The notes below the pieces were generated by a model. The model saw nothing but the letters and a program-made list of their open reading frames with translations. It did no database searches and was not told where the DNA came from. Shown here one piece after another: positions 6,292 through 14,383 of a DNA stretch of 32,611 nt (its first letter is position 1; the number at the start of each line of letters is the position of its first letter). The stretch is taken from NCBI GenBank assembly GCA_964466185.1, contig CAYXMS010000016.1, forward strand, positions 1 to 32,611, written 5' to 3'. The position numbers and the translations under genes are program-made. This DNA is from CAZTYI01 sp964466185 (GTDB lineage: Bacteria > Chlamydiota > Chlamydiia > Chlamydiales > SM23-39).

Positions 6292-9200
6292 ATGTTTGAA
6301 AATTCCAATCAGCCTTTTCCACAGAGAGAAGAAAAAGTTTTAAAATTTTGGAAAGAGAAGAAAATTTTTGAAAAGTCTTTAGAGATTACCCGCAAAAATA
6401 AAAGTTTTTCTTTTTACGACGGTCCTCCTTTTGCAACAGGACTTCCGCATTATGGACATCTTTTAGCAGGTACCATTAAAGATGTGATTCCACGCTATAA
6501 AACTATGAAAGGCTATTATGTCAAAAGAAAGTTTGGCTGGGACTGCCACGGCTTGCCTGTAGAGAATGAAATTGAAAAAGCCAAAGCTCTTAGGGGCGCT
6601 GAAGAGATTGAAAATTTTGGAATTGCCAATTTTAATGAAGAATGCAGAAGCATTGTTTTAAGATATACAGACCAGTGGAAAAAAACAGTCTCTCGCATGG
6701 GACGGTGGGTGGATATGGAGCATACGTACCGTACTATGGACAAGAATTTTATGGAATCTGTCTGGTGGGTATTTAAACAGCTGTTTGAAAAGGGGCTGGT
6801 ATATCAGGGATTTAAGGTAATGCCTTTTTCTACTACTTTGGGAACGCCGCTTTCTAATTTTGAAGCCACTTCCAATTATAAAGAAGTCGATGATCCTTCT
6901 TTGACCGTTCTTTTTAGAATTATTAAAACAGGTTCAGAAGATATTGAAGCTTCAGATAGCACAGAAGACATTAAAAATACTTATTTTTTGGTTTGGACAA
7001 CCACGCCATGGACCTTGATTTCTAACTTGGCCTTAACCACAGCTTCGGATTTGATATATGTTAAAGTCAAAGATTTGGAAAGTGGAAAATTTTATATTTT
7101 GGCGAAAGCCAGACTTGGCCATTATTTTAAAGATGAAAAAACATATTCAGTCGTTCAGGAGATTAAAGGCAAAGAGCTGGAAAATTATAGGTATGAGCCA
7201 CTTTTTCCTTATTTTGCAAAACAGGGTAAGAGTGGGGCTTTCAGAGTTATTTTAGATGATTTTGTCACAACAGATGAAGGCACAGGCATTGTGCATACTG
7301 CTCCGGCTTTTGGCGAAGAGGATTTTTTTGCTTGTAAAAAAGCAAACATAGAACTGGTTTGCCCAGTTGATTCTAATGGCCGTTTTACGAAAGAGGTTCC
7401 TGAATATCAAGGCCGTTTGGTGAAAGATTGCGATAAAGAGATTATTCGCAGCTTAAAAGCAGAAGAAAAAGTCTTTCATCAAGGTACAGTCCGCCATAGG
7501 TATCCTTATTGCTGGCGCTCCGATACTCCGTTGATTTACAAAGCTGTGGCCACTTGGTTTGTAGCAGTTGAAAAATTTAAAGAGCAAATCATTCAGTCCA
7601 ACAAACAGATCTATTGGATGCCGGAACATATTAAAGAAGGAAGGTTCGGTAAATGGCTGGAAAATGCCAGAGACTGGTCTATTTCACGTAATCGCTATTG
7701 GGGGACCCCTATTCCTATCTGGCATAATGATGAAGGGGATTTAATAGTTTTTGGTTCTGTTAAAGAACTGGAAGAGAAGACCAGAGAAAAAATCACAGAC
7801 TTGCATCGACACTATATTGATCAGCTTACCTTTGAGCATAAAGGAAAAGTCTATCGTCGGATACCTGAAGTTTTTGACTGCTGGTTTGAATCAGGTTCTA
7901 TGCCATATTCTCAAAACCATTATCCTTTTGAGCATAAAAAAGAAACCGAGGACAATTTTCCGGCTGATTTTATTGCTGAAGGGCTGGATCAGACCAGAGG
8001 CTGGTTTTATACCTTGAATGTGCTCTCTTCGGCTTTATTTGCTAAGCCGGCTTTTAAAAATGTGATTGTCAACGGCATTATTTTGGCAGAAGACGGCAAC
8101 AAAATGTCTAAACGGCTAAAAAACTATCCAGAGCCTATGGAAGTTATCAATCAATTTGGAGCTGACAGCATCCGTTTTTATATGCTAAGCAGTCCTGCTG
8201 TTAAAGCAGAGGATTTGCGTTTTGTTAAAAAAGGCGTGGAAATGGTTCTAAGACAGATTCTGCTGCCTCTTTGGAACAGTTTTTATTTTTTAGCTACTTA
8301 TGCCAAGATTTATAAGTTTAAGCCGCAAAATGAAAGCTTGGATCCGGCAAAGGTTAAACAAATGAACAATATTGACCGTTGGATTATTTCTCGTTTAAAT
8401 AAATTAGTACTGGATGTTGACAGCGCTTTAGAAGAATATGATTTGAATAAAGCAGTGGAGCCGATCAGTGTGTTTATTAGTCAGTTGACTAATTGGTATA
8501 TTCGCAGATCGCGTGCGCGTTTTTGGGCAGATCAGGACAGCCAGGATAGAAGGGAGGCTTTTCAAAGCCTGTATCAGGTGCTTTTGACTTTGGTAAAAAC
8601 AGCAGCTCCTTTTATTCCCTTTTTAACGGAAAGCATTTATCAGGAGTTGAAAACTGAGGATATGGAAGATTCTGTGCATTTATGCTCTTTTCCGGAAGTT
8701 GATCTGGATTTAAGAGATGAAAATTTGGAAAGGGAAATGGACTGCGTACAAAGAGCTGTTTCTTTGGGTCATGCTTTAAGAAAAGAGCTTAGAATCAAAG
8801 TCCGCCAGCCGCTGGCCAAAGCGCTGATAGCTGCTTCAGAAGAAGTAGTCGGTTTTTTAAACAAGCAAAAAAAACTGATTCAAGAAGAGCTTAACGTTAA
8901 GGACATTATTTTTTACGAAGAAGAAAAAAGCTTTGTCAAATTAATAGCCAAACCTAACTTTCGTGTGCTTGGTAAAAAAGTTGGTAAGTTAATGGGCGCT
9001 GTTAAACAGGCAATTGATAGATTGGAAGTAGAAAAGCTAAAAAAATTACAGGAAGGACAAAATATCAGCTTGATTGTTCAGGGTGAAGAAATTCTTCTGT
9101 CGGCGGAAGATGTGGAAATTAAAAGAGAAGCCAAAGAGGGAATTGCTGCTATGTCGGATAGTGAGATTGCTATTGCTCTGGATACGGAGATTACTGAAGA

Positions 9201-9453
9201 ATTGGAATTGGAAGGTATTGTGCGGGAAATTGTTAATAAAGTGAATACTTTAAGAAAAGAGAAAAAATTCGAAGTTACCGACCGCATACATTTAACTATG
9301 CAGACAACAGACAGGGTAAAACAGGCATTTGAAAAATATAAAAGTTATATTACCGGCGAAGTATTAGCTACTAAAGTGGTTTTCGAAAATTGCCGGGGAT
9401 TAGAAGTTGATTTGAATGGTGAAAAGACAGTTTTTTTAATTGAAAAAGCTTAG
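6292..9453 (+). CDS. ileS: isoleucyl-tRNA synthetase
   Basis: The enzyme has 1053 residues and attaches isoleucine to tRNA-Ile in the cytoplasm. It has the class I signatures: PPFATGLPHYGH with His53-Tyr-Gly-His56, and KMSKR at residues 604-608 in the context NKMSKRLKNYPEP. WDCHGLPVE near residue 83 and the editing-domain stretch TDEGTGIVHTAPAFGEED near 328-345 are typical. The motif context and length place it in the eukaryote-like (type 2) IleRS group, which lacks the C-terminal zinc finger and tends to be mupirocin-resistant; Chlamydia has this type. It converges with lepB, the same gene pairing as in Chlamydia. The frame is intact to the C-terminal anticodon-binding and accessory domains. 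Confidence 0.97.
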   Translation: MFENSNQPFPQREEKVLKFWKEKKIFEKSLEITRKNKSFSFYDGPPFATGLPHYGHLLAGTIKDVIPRYKTMKGYYVKRKFGWDCHGLPVENEIEKAKALRGAEEIENFGIANFNEECRSIVLRYTDQWKKTVSRMGRWVDMEHTYRTMDKNFMESVWWVFKQLFEKGLVYQGFKVMPFSTTLGTPLSNFEATSNYKEVDDPSLTVLFRIIKTGSEDIEASDSTEDIKNTYFLVWTTTPWTLISNLALTTASDLIYVKVKDLESGKFYILAKARLGHYFKDEKTYSVVQEIKGKELENYRYEPLFPYFAKQGKSGAFRVILDDFVTTDEGTGIVHTAPAFGEEDFFACKKANIELVCPVDSNGRFTKEVPEYQGRLVKDCDKEIIRSLKAEEKVFHQGTVRHRYPYCWRSDTPLIYKAVATWFVAVEKFKEQIIQSNKQIYWMPEHIKEGRFGKWLENARDWSISRNRYWGTPIPIWHNDEGDLIVFGSVKELEEKTREKITDLHRHYIDQLTFEHKGKVYRRIPEVFDCWFESGSMPYSQNHYPFEHKKETEDNFPADFIAEGLDQTRGWFYTLNVLSSALFAKPAFKNVIVNGIILAEDGNKMSKRLKNYPEPMEVINQFGADSIRFYMLSSPAVKAEDLRFVKKGVEMVLRQILLPLWNSFYFLATYAKIYKFKPQNESLDPAKVKQMNNIDRWIISRLNKLVLDVDSALEEYDLNKAVEPISVFISQLTNWYIRRSRARFWADQDSQDRREAFQSLYQVLLTLVKTAAPFIPFLTESIYQELKTEDMEDSVHLCSFPEVDLDLRDENLEREMDCVQRAVSLGHALRKELRIKVRQPLAKALIAASEEVVGFLNKQKKLIQEELNVKDIIFYEEEKSFVKLIAKPNFRVLGKKVGKLMGAVKQAIDRLEVEKLKKLQEGQNISLIVQGEEILLSAEDVEIKREAKEGIAAMSDSEIAIALDTEITEELELEGIVREIVNKVNTLRKEKKFEVTDRIHLTMQTTDRVKQAFEKYKSYITGEVLATKVVFENCRGLEVDLNGEKTVFLIEKA

Positions 9454-9512
9454 GTTAATTAAGCTTTGAAAATTATGAACTTTGTAAGTTCACAACTTTG
9501 TAAGTTCAGAAC
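9446..9512. terminator. inverted-repeat region between convergent ileS and lepB
   Basis: A hairpin with arms AAAGCTT/AAGCTTT spans the ileS stop. It is followed by two tandem copies of AACTTTGTAAGTTC (9478-9491 and 9494-9507), each a small palindrome (GAACTT-TGT-AAGTTC in the first), and a third partial copy GAACTTT. The position between two converging genes suggests a bidirectional terminator, though the T-runs are short. Confidence 0.4.
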
Positions 9513-11260
9513 TTTAATTTGTTTGTTTCTTTTCTTTTTCGATGAATCCAATAGCTAATTAGAAATAAGCCAAAACCAGACCAGACAAAAATTTTAGGAA
9601 AAACAGCTGCTGGGTGGTTAGGTTGCGATATAGTGCCAAACCTATTGCTAATCGGCCAGAAAATAAAAGATGGATTTCCTCTTAGATTTTCCTCAGGCAC
9701 AAAACCAAAATCTCTGGAATCTGCACTCATGGCATGATTGTCTCCTAGGGCTAAATAGTGTTTTTCTGGAATATGGAGTCCATATTTTTTGATTTTTTCA
9801 AAATCCAGCTTGCCATTTGGTTTTAAGGGAGGGCCAGGATCAAAAAAACCTATCGATTGAGAATTTCTGGTTTTTTCTTTTTCTTTTTCTACAAAAGCTT
9901 TTAAAACAGAATTATCTTTTTTAAAGATCACATGGTTCATTAAGATTAAATTACCGTCTTTAAAATAAGCATAGCGTGAAGGCGATAAGGAAGTTTGGTT
10001 TTTTTTAAGATAAAGAGTGTTCATCTCTATGCCCAAATTGTAAAGGGTAATTGCCAAATCTTCAGAATATTGGCAAAGCGGATGAGAAGCAGAAAGCTTA
10101 ACAGTTATTCCTAAAGGATTGACTTTATATGCTATGCCATCGAGGATCTCGTAAGTGCCATTGGGAATTTTACCTAGATAAGGGTCAAATTTATAAAATC
10201 TGGAACCTAAGTGATGGGCAAATCCATTTTTGACATGGAATCGGCAGGTGGTTATATGCTGAAAAATTTTTTTCAGATGTTTGTGATCCAAAGGTAAATA
10301 AGATGTCTCTGTCAATAACTTGGGTTGTTTAGTTCCTAAAAAAAGTTCGTTTTCAAAGATGACTCTGTCAATAGTCGGGTGGTGGGAAAGCTCTAAAAAT
10401 AGCTGATTATTTTTTTGAACAATTTGACTTTGGGCAAAATTTTCTATTCCCCAAAGCTGGTAATAGTCTATAGCTTGGCTATTGTTGGAAAATAAAAATG
10501 CCCGATGATATCTAAGGCGCACTAGCGGCATATTCATTTGATAAAGCAGGTACTGATCATCAAAGGGAATTATTTTGCCTTCAAAACGGATAAAAGGAAT
10601 ATGTTCGATATCTGCCAGATAAGGCTGCTTTTGAAAAGCTTCTATTCTGTTACCGTTTTTGTCAAAGCCATAGATCTGTCCTCCGTAAAAATATAAGACA
10701 TCTCCAGGTTTGCCAATTAGCCGTTTAACATATTGTTTTTTGCCTGGCAGAATAAAAAAATACATATGATCATTATTGGCGATATCCATGCCGGCTGTGG
10801 TAAAAACTATAGTATCTCCATGCGATAGAAGTTTTTCATTAAAATAAAAATGGCCCCTGACTGTTGGTTTGTTGAGTGCAAAGTTAGTTTTAGAGACCAC
10901 TACAAAGTCTTTTTCCTTAAAAGTCGGCCGCATGGATCCAGAAGGAATAGTATAATTTTCAAACCACATTTGACGGATAACAATAGCAATAACCAAAGCT
11001 ATAGAAAGCGATAAGATAAAATTAATAGTTTTTTCCAAAAAACTCTTTTTTAAGAAAATAGCGGAGAGCTTTTCCAGTTCCTTGGCGGCTTGAGAAGCAG
11101 CTGATTTATTTTTTTTAAAAATAGCTTCTTGCAGTTTTTTTAAAGCAGTTTGTAGCTGTAGTTTTTCCGAAGAATTTAGTTTGGCCTGTTTTTTTTTGTA
11201 ATCTTTATAAAGTTGGTGCAGAATTTTAAAAGATTTTCTTAAAGAGTATTTGTTTTTCAT
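9506..11260 (-). CDS. lepB: signal peptidase I with large internal insertion
   Basis: The protein has 584 residues and cleaves signal peptides from exported proteins at the outer face of the inner membrane. An unusual N-terminal region of about 75 residues is Lys-rich and helical. It is followed by a membrane segment (residues about 78-98), then IPSGSMRPTF with catalytic Ser109 and YVKRLIGKPGDVL with catalytic Lys179. The box E block GDNHAMSADSRDFGFV follows only at residues 506-521. The roughly 315 residues between the Lys block and box E are far more than in most bacteria (E. coli LepB is 324 residues in total). A second hydrophobic segment ends the protein (about 557-573). Chlamydial LepB proteins are similarly enlarged. 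The catalytic dyad is intact. Confidence 0.95.
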   Translation of the reverse strand: MKNKYSLRKSFKILHQLYKDYKKKQAKLNSSEKLQLQTALKKLQEAIFKKNKSAASQAAKELEKLSAIFLKKSFLEKTINFILSLSIALVIAIVIRQMWFENYTIPSGSMRPTFKEKDFVVVSKTNFALNKPTVRGHFYFNEKLLSHGDTIVFTTAGMDIANNDHMYFFILPGKKQYVKRLIGKPGDVLYFYGGQIYGFDKNGNRIEAFQKQPYLADIEHIPFIRFEGKIIPFDDQYLLYQMNMPLVRLRYHRAFLFSNNSQAIDYYQLWGIENFAQSQIVQKNNQLFLELSHHPTIDRVIFENELFLGTKQPKLLTETSYLPLDHKHLKKIFQHITTCRFHVKNGFAHHLGSRFYKFDPYLGKIPNGTYEILDGIAYKVNPLGITVKLSASHPLCQYSEDLAITLYNLGIEMNTLYLKKNQTSLSPSRYAYFKDGNLILMNHVIFKKDNSVLKAFVEKEKEKTRNSQSIGFFDPGPPLKPNGKLDFEKIKKYGLHIPEKHYLALGDNHAMSADSRDFGFVPEENLRGNPSFIFWPISNRFGTISQPNHPAAVFPKIFVWSGFGLFLISYWIHRKRKETNKLKF

Positions 11261-11627
11261 GCCGCTGTCTTTTTTTAGACTTTTGTATTATTTTTTAGTT
11301 TAAATTTTTAACTTAAAGCAAATCTAAAAATCTACTTTAAATCTCAGTCAAATATAATTAAAACTATTAGTTTAGCCAATTTAAGATAAAAGCTAAAAGT
11401 AATTTTAAACATACTTGTTTTTTTTGTGGAAAAACTGTTTACAAGTAGTTTAAATATAAAATTTTAAGTCAAAATAGGTTTTTTGTCGATTTTATTTAAG
11501 TCACTAAAATTGAATTTGTTAAGTTTTATGAAAAGCAGATTTATTTTTTGTATGTTTTGGGTTTCATTTATTTTAATATTTGTTCAAAAGGTTTTAAAAG
11601 AATTGTTAAAAAAATGTTAACGAAAGC
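11261..11627. other. AT-rich intergenic region upstream of lepB
   Basis: These 367 bases carry no convincing gene. They should include the lepB promoter (minus strand) and the 3' end of the next minus-strand gene. A plus-strand ORF at 11528-11620 would encode a 30-residue hydrophobic peptide starting MKSRFIFCMFWVSFILIF, but it lacks a ribosome binding site and I do not call it. Confidence 0.35.
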
Positions 11628-12428
11628 TTAAAAATTGATTTGTTTTGAACCTTGAAAGTTTTTTCCACTGTCTACTGCTTTTAAAAATACTGTTATTTCC
11701 GGTGTATGGATTTGTACAAAATAAGGGAAACAAAAATTTTGATTTTCAGCATCGAAATAAAATTCTAAAGTTTTATTGGCTAGCTCTGAACCATCTTTAG
11801 GCCAAAAAGTTTCTAAAACCCAAAAAACTGGATTTTTGATTTTCTGACCTTCGAAAAATTTAATAGGCTGCCAGTTTTTGCGTCTATCTATTTCGCCATT
11901 TTGCACAGGAGAGCCAATTTTTTTTCTTTTGTAATCTGGTAGAATGGTTAAAGGCAAATTGAGCATTTTGACCAAAAAATGCTCTTTGTCAGAAAGTTTT
12001 AAAATAGATTTGTGTTTTAAAGAGTAAGCTTTTAAAAGTTTTTGATTTTTCAGATCTATTTTATACAGGTTCCAGACTATAGCTTCCGGACTATGTTTTT
12101 TTAATTGGTTTTGTAAAAAAGATTTGTAATCAGCAACTGGTTTGTTTTTTAAAATTTCAAGCGGAAAAGCTGCTTCTTCTAAAATCAAAATGTCGTTTTG
12201 CACCTGGTTGATTACTAATAAAGTGTAGATATTGTTTTGTAAGGTTAAAATATAATCGCCCATTTGAGCTTTTTGCAGCCTATTCTGTAAAGTAAAACCC
12301 TTTTTTTGTTCTTTCGGGTAGTTTTTAAAAAAGGCATTTTCTGCTTTTGCTAATTTAGGAATAAAAGCAAAAGAGGTAAAAAGACAAATAAAGCTAATTT
12401 TTAAAATTTTTAATATCTTTTTAATCAT
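11628..12428 (-). CDS. exported protein of unknown function
   Basis: The start was set at the ATG at 12426-12428, which opens with a signal peptide (MIKKILKILKISFICLFTSF, then a cleavage-like AKAEN); a TTG six codons earlier is less likely. The mature part is about 235 residues, with a mixture of beta and helical stretches, a GDYILTLQNNIYTLLVIN segment near residue 60 and a C-terminal region rich in aromatic residues (PVFWVLETFWPKDGSE). I do not recognise a family. It is divergent from the coiled-coil exported protein at 12471 with only 42 bases between starts, so both probably share a promoter region. Periplasmic or outer-membrane-associated location is inferred from the signal peptide. Confidence 0.65.
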   Translation of the reverse strand: MIKKILKILKISFICLFTSFAFIPKLAKAENAFFKNYPKEQKKGFTLQNRLQKAQMGDYILTLQNNIYTLLVINQVQNDILILEEAAFPLEILKNKPVADYKSFLQNQLKKHSPEAIVWNLYKIDLKNQKLLKAYSLKHKSILKLSDKEHFLVKMLNLPLTILPDYKRKKIGSPVQNGEIDRRKNWQPIKFFEGQKIKNPVFWVLETFWPKDGSELANKTLEFYFDAENQNFCFPYFVQIHTPEITVFLKAVDSGKNFQGSKQINF

Positions 12429-12470
12429 GGTATCTATTTTAATCAAATTTAAAGAAAAAGGAAAATATTT

Positions 12471-12932
12471 ATGTCAGTTTTTAAAAGTTTTTATTGGCTT
12501 CTATTTAACTTTAAGTTTTTAAATGCTTGCTATCAAGAATGTCTGCAAAAAATAAATTTACATGCATGGGCCTGCTGTATATCGGCTTTTCTAGCTATCT
12601 TTGCAGTTTTAACATCTTCTGAGGTTTTCGCAGAAGAAAAATTAAGTCGTCAGGAAAAAATAGAAGAGCTGACTAAACAAATCGATGAGCTGGAAAAAGC
12701 AAAAACCGGCATTGAAGGCAAAGCTCTTAAATTGGAAAATCAAGGCCAGCGCTTGCAGTTCCAAGAAGGTTATTTGCAAGAAGCTAAAAGAGCTTTGAAT
12801 GCCGCCGCTCAGTTTAGGGAAAATGCTAAAATTTTACAAAAGAAAATCAATAAGCTTAAAGCTCAAAGGGAGGCGCTGGGAGGCCCGCCTGTAAAAGACG
12901 GTTCAGAAAATGTTCAAAGCTCGTCTGGATAG
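12471..12932 (+). CDS. exported coiled-coil protein of unknown function
   Basis: The protein has 153 residues. A hydrophobic stretch at residues about 33-48 followed by SSEVFAEEK looks like an unusually long signal peptide with cleavage after FA, or else a membrane anchor. The mature part (about residues 54-135) is a continuous charged coiled coil with repeated Glu, Lys and Gln, ending in a Gly/Pro/Ser-rich tail. AAGGA lies ten bases before the ATG. Its last 77 bases overlap the 3' end of the convergent DUF167 gene. A periplasmic scaffold or chaperone-like role is possible but unsupported. Confidence 0.6.
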   Translation: MSVFKSFYWLLFNFKFLNACYQECLQKINLHAWACCISAFLAIFAVLTSSEVFAEEKLSRQEKIEELTKQIDELEKAKTGIEGKALKLENQGQRLQFQEGYLQEAKRALNAAAQFRENAKILQKKINKLKAQREALGGPPVKDGSENVQSSSG

Positions 12933-13152
12933 ATAAAATTTTTAAACTGCAAGTTTTCCCATTAATTAACCGGATTCTATTTTTGGAAATGTCTAAAAAC
13001 TTAGCTAACAAGTTAATTAGTTCCAAGTTAGCCTTGCCTTTTTCTCTTTGGGCCTTGATCTTGATTTTTAGAAAATTATTCTGCCAACCGACAATTTCAT
13101 TTCTGCTGGAATTGGTTAGGACTTTAATGTTTAAAAGAATTTTGGTACTCAT
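12856..13152 (-). CDS. DUF167 (YggU/UPF0235) family protein
   Basis: The protein is 98 residues from the ATG at 13150-13152. The family signature is clear: a first strand ILLNIKVLTNSSRNEIVGW, then LKIKIKAQREKGKANLELIN (the conserved PxxGKAN-like block), then LLAKFLDISKNRIRLINGKTCSLKIL. DUF167 proteins are small alpha/beta proteins of unknown function. The last 20 or so residues, after ILSIQT, go beyond the usual domain end and are encoded opposite the 3' end of the coiled-coil gene. The stop has probably drifted into the neighbour. Confidence 0.85.
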   Translation of the reverse strand: MSTKILLNIKVLTNSSRNEIVGWQNNFLKIKIKAQREKGKANLELINLLAKFLDISKNRIRLINGKTCSLKILSIQTSFEHFLNRLLQAGLPAPPFEL

Positions 13153-13255
13153 TTCCAACCATTTTTGAGAAGGACTTTGCTAAATTGTTACTTCATGCTA
13201 TATATCAAATTATAAAGTAGCGGTAAAATTAAAACATCCAAAGATAAAATTTATT

Positions 13256-13873
13256 ATGCAATACACTCAAATAGACCCTAAAAAAATACAGGCTTTACTG
13301 CAAGTTAATATCTTAAGAGAATTATTTGAAAAAGTCTATTTCGATAAAAAAATAGGTAATCAAAAAAATATCCCTGTTAAAGCTATCCAGATAGCTTATT
13401 CAAAATTAAAAGAGATAAACGAAAATATAACTTCTTTAAGTGAAGAAGATAAGCAGATGATCAATGATAGCGTTAAAGAAATGGAAGAAATCTGTTTGCA
13501 AGTTGAAATCTCTTATCTTAGGCTGGCTAAATTATTAGGTACTTTAGAGACTTTAAGAGATGTTTTGTCTTGTTTAATTGAGGAAAAAAGCGGCTTTCGA
13601 ATAAAAGTTTTATTAACTTTGAATGTTTTAAGACAAATGATCCGCGATAAGGCGGAAATGCAAAGTAAAGAGCAAAGATTAGAATGGTTGAAACAAGTGC
13701 AGGAGCTTGTTACCTTTTTAAATTTTTATGCTGCTAAATTAGATTTTTCTGAACCGCAAAAACAAATTCTGCAAGAGCTTGATAATAAATGTAATTTGTT
13801 AAAAGGAAATCTTGGAGATGGCGAACAAGCTCTTTTATGCGGACTTATTGATGCTTTTCATGATCTTTTATAA
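13256..13873 (+). CDS. helical protein of unknown function
   Basis: The protein has 205 residues, has no signal peptide or membrane segment, and is almost entirely predicted helix (long heptad-like runs such as ISYLRLAKLLGTLETLRDVL near residues 82-101). I do not recognise a family. It stands alone, with convergent and divergent neighbours on the other strand, and has no clear Shine-Dalgarno before the ATG. Base and amino-acid composition match neighbouring genes, which supports it being real. A cytoplasmic protein or a secreted effector are both possible; nothing in the sequence decides. Confidence 0.6.
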   Translation: MQYTQIDPKKIQALLQVNILRELFEKVYFDKKIGNQKNIPVKAIQIAYSKLKEINENITSLSEEDKQMINDSVKEMEEICLQVEISYLRLAKLLGTLETLRDVLSCLIEEKSGFRIKVLLTLNVLRQMIRDKAEMQSKEQRLEWLKQVQELVTFLNFYAAKLDFSEPQKQILQELDNKCNLLKGNLGDGEQALLCGLIDAFHDLL

Positions 13874-13910
13874 GTAGAGTTTTTCAGATAAAAAAATAAG
13901 CTGAACGTAA

Positions 13911-14315
13911 TTATCCAGTAATATGAATAGTTCCTTCCATACATTCGCTTTTTATCAAAAGTCCATTTTGAATAACTGAAATATCAATTAGTTTGCGGTT
14001 GGCTAAAATATCAAGTTTGTTTTCCGGAATGGCAGGGTCTAAATTAATGTTTGCTCCGAAATAATCAATATGTAATTTCCAACTGCCGACATAATAAAAC
14101 TTATCGACTGCTAATTTTTTGGGAGAAATATTGTGCATATGATAGCTGTGGTTAGAAAGAGTGGCCGTTCCTTCCATTTGCCAGTTTCTTTCTTTGTCTT
14201 TGGTGAAATTTAAGACAATGCGCAAATTGCCAAAACTAAAATCTTTAGAAAAAATGCTTTTAGCATTTTGCTGTAAAAATCCATTTTCACTAACTGGTAG
14301 AAAAGTTGTACTCAT
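13911..14315 (-). CDS. small beta-rich, possibly exported protein of unknown function
   Basis: From the ATG at 14313-14315 the protein has 134 residues: a short N-terminal tail, then alternating beta strands (LRIVLNFTKD, WQMEGTATLSNHSYHMH, VGSWKLHIDYFGANINLD), suggesting a beta-sandwich or lipocalin-like fold. I do not recognise a family. Upstream of the ATG the same frame stays open for 24 codons and encodes a signal-peptide-like stretch (KKSLKKTLFILTFLPIMSTT), but contains no ATG, GTG or TTG. Either a rare start codon is used or the poly-A/poly-T tract there has shifted the frame. It follows the PRTase-like gene by 68 bases on the same strand. Confidence 0.55.
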   Translation of the reverse strand: MSTTFLPVSENGFLQQNAKSIFSKDFSFGNLRIVLNFTKDKERNWQMEGTATLSNHSYHMHNISPKKLAVDKFYYVGSWKLHIDYFGANINLDPAIPENKLDILANRKLIDISVIQNGLLIKSECMEGTIHITG

Positions 14316-14383
14316 AATGGGTAAAAAGGTTAAAATAAATAAAGTTTTTTTTAAAGATTTTTTAAAAAAAAATTGTAAAAATT

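Noticed and set aside
11528..11620. 30-residue hydrophobic peptide ORF
   Set aside because: No Shine-Dalgarno, no conservation evidence, and AT-rich DNA often yields such hydrophobic frames by chance.
12983..13168. Plus-strand ORF opposite the DUF167 gene
   Set aside because: Antisense shadow of a clearly recognisable protein family.
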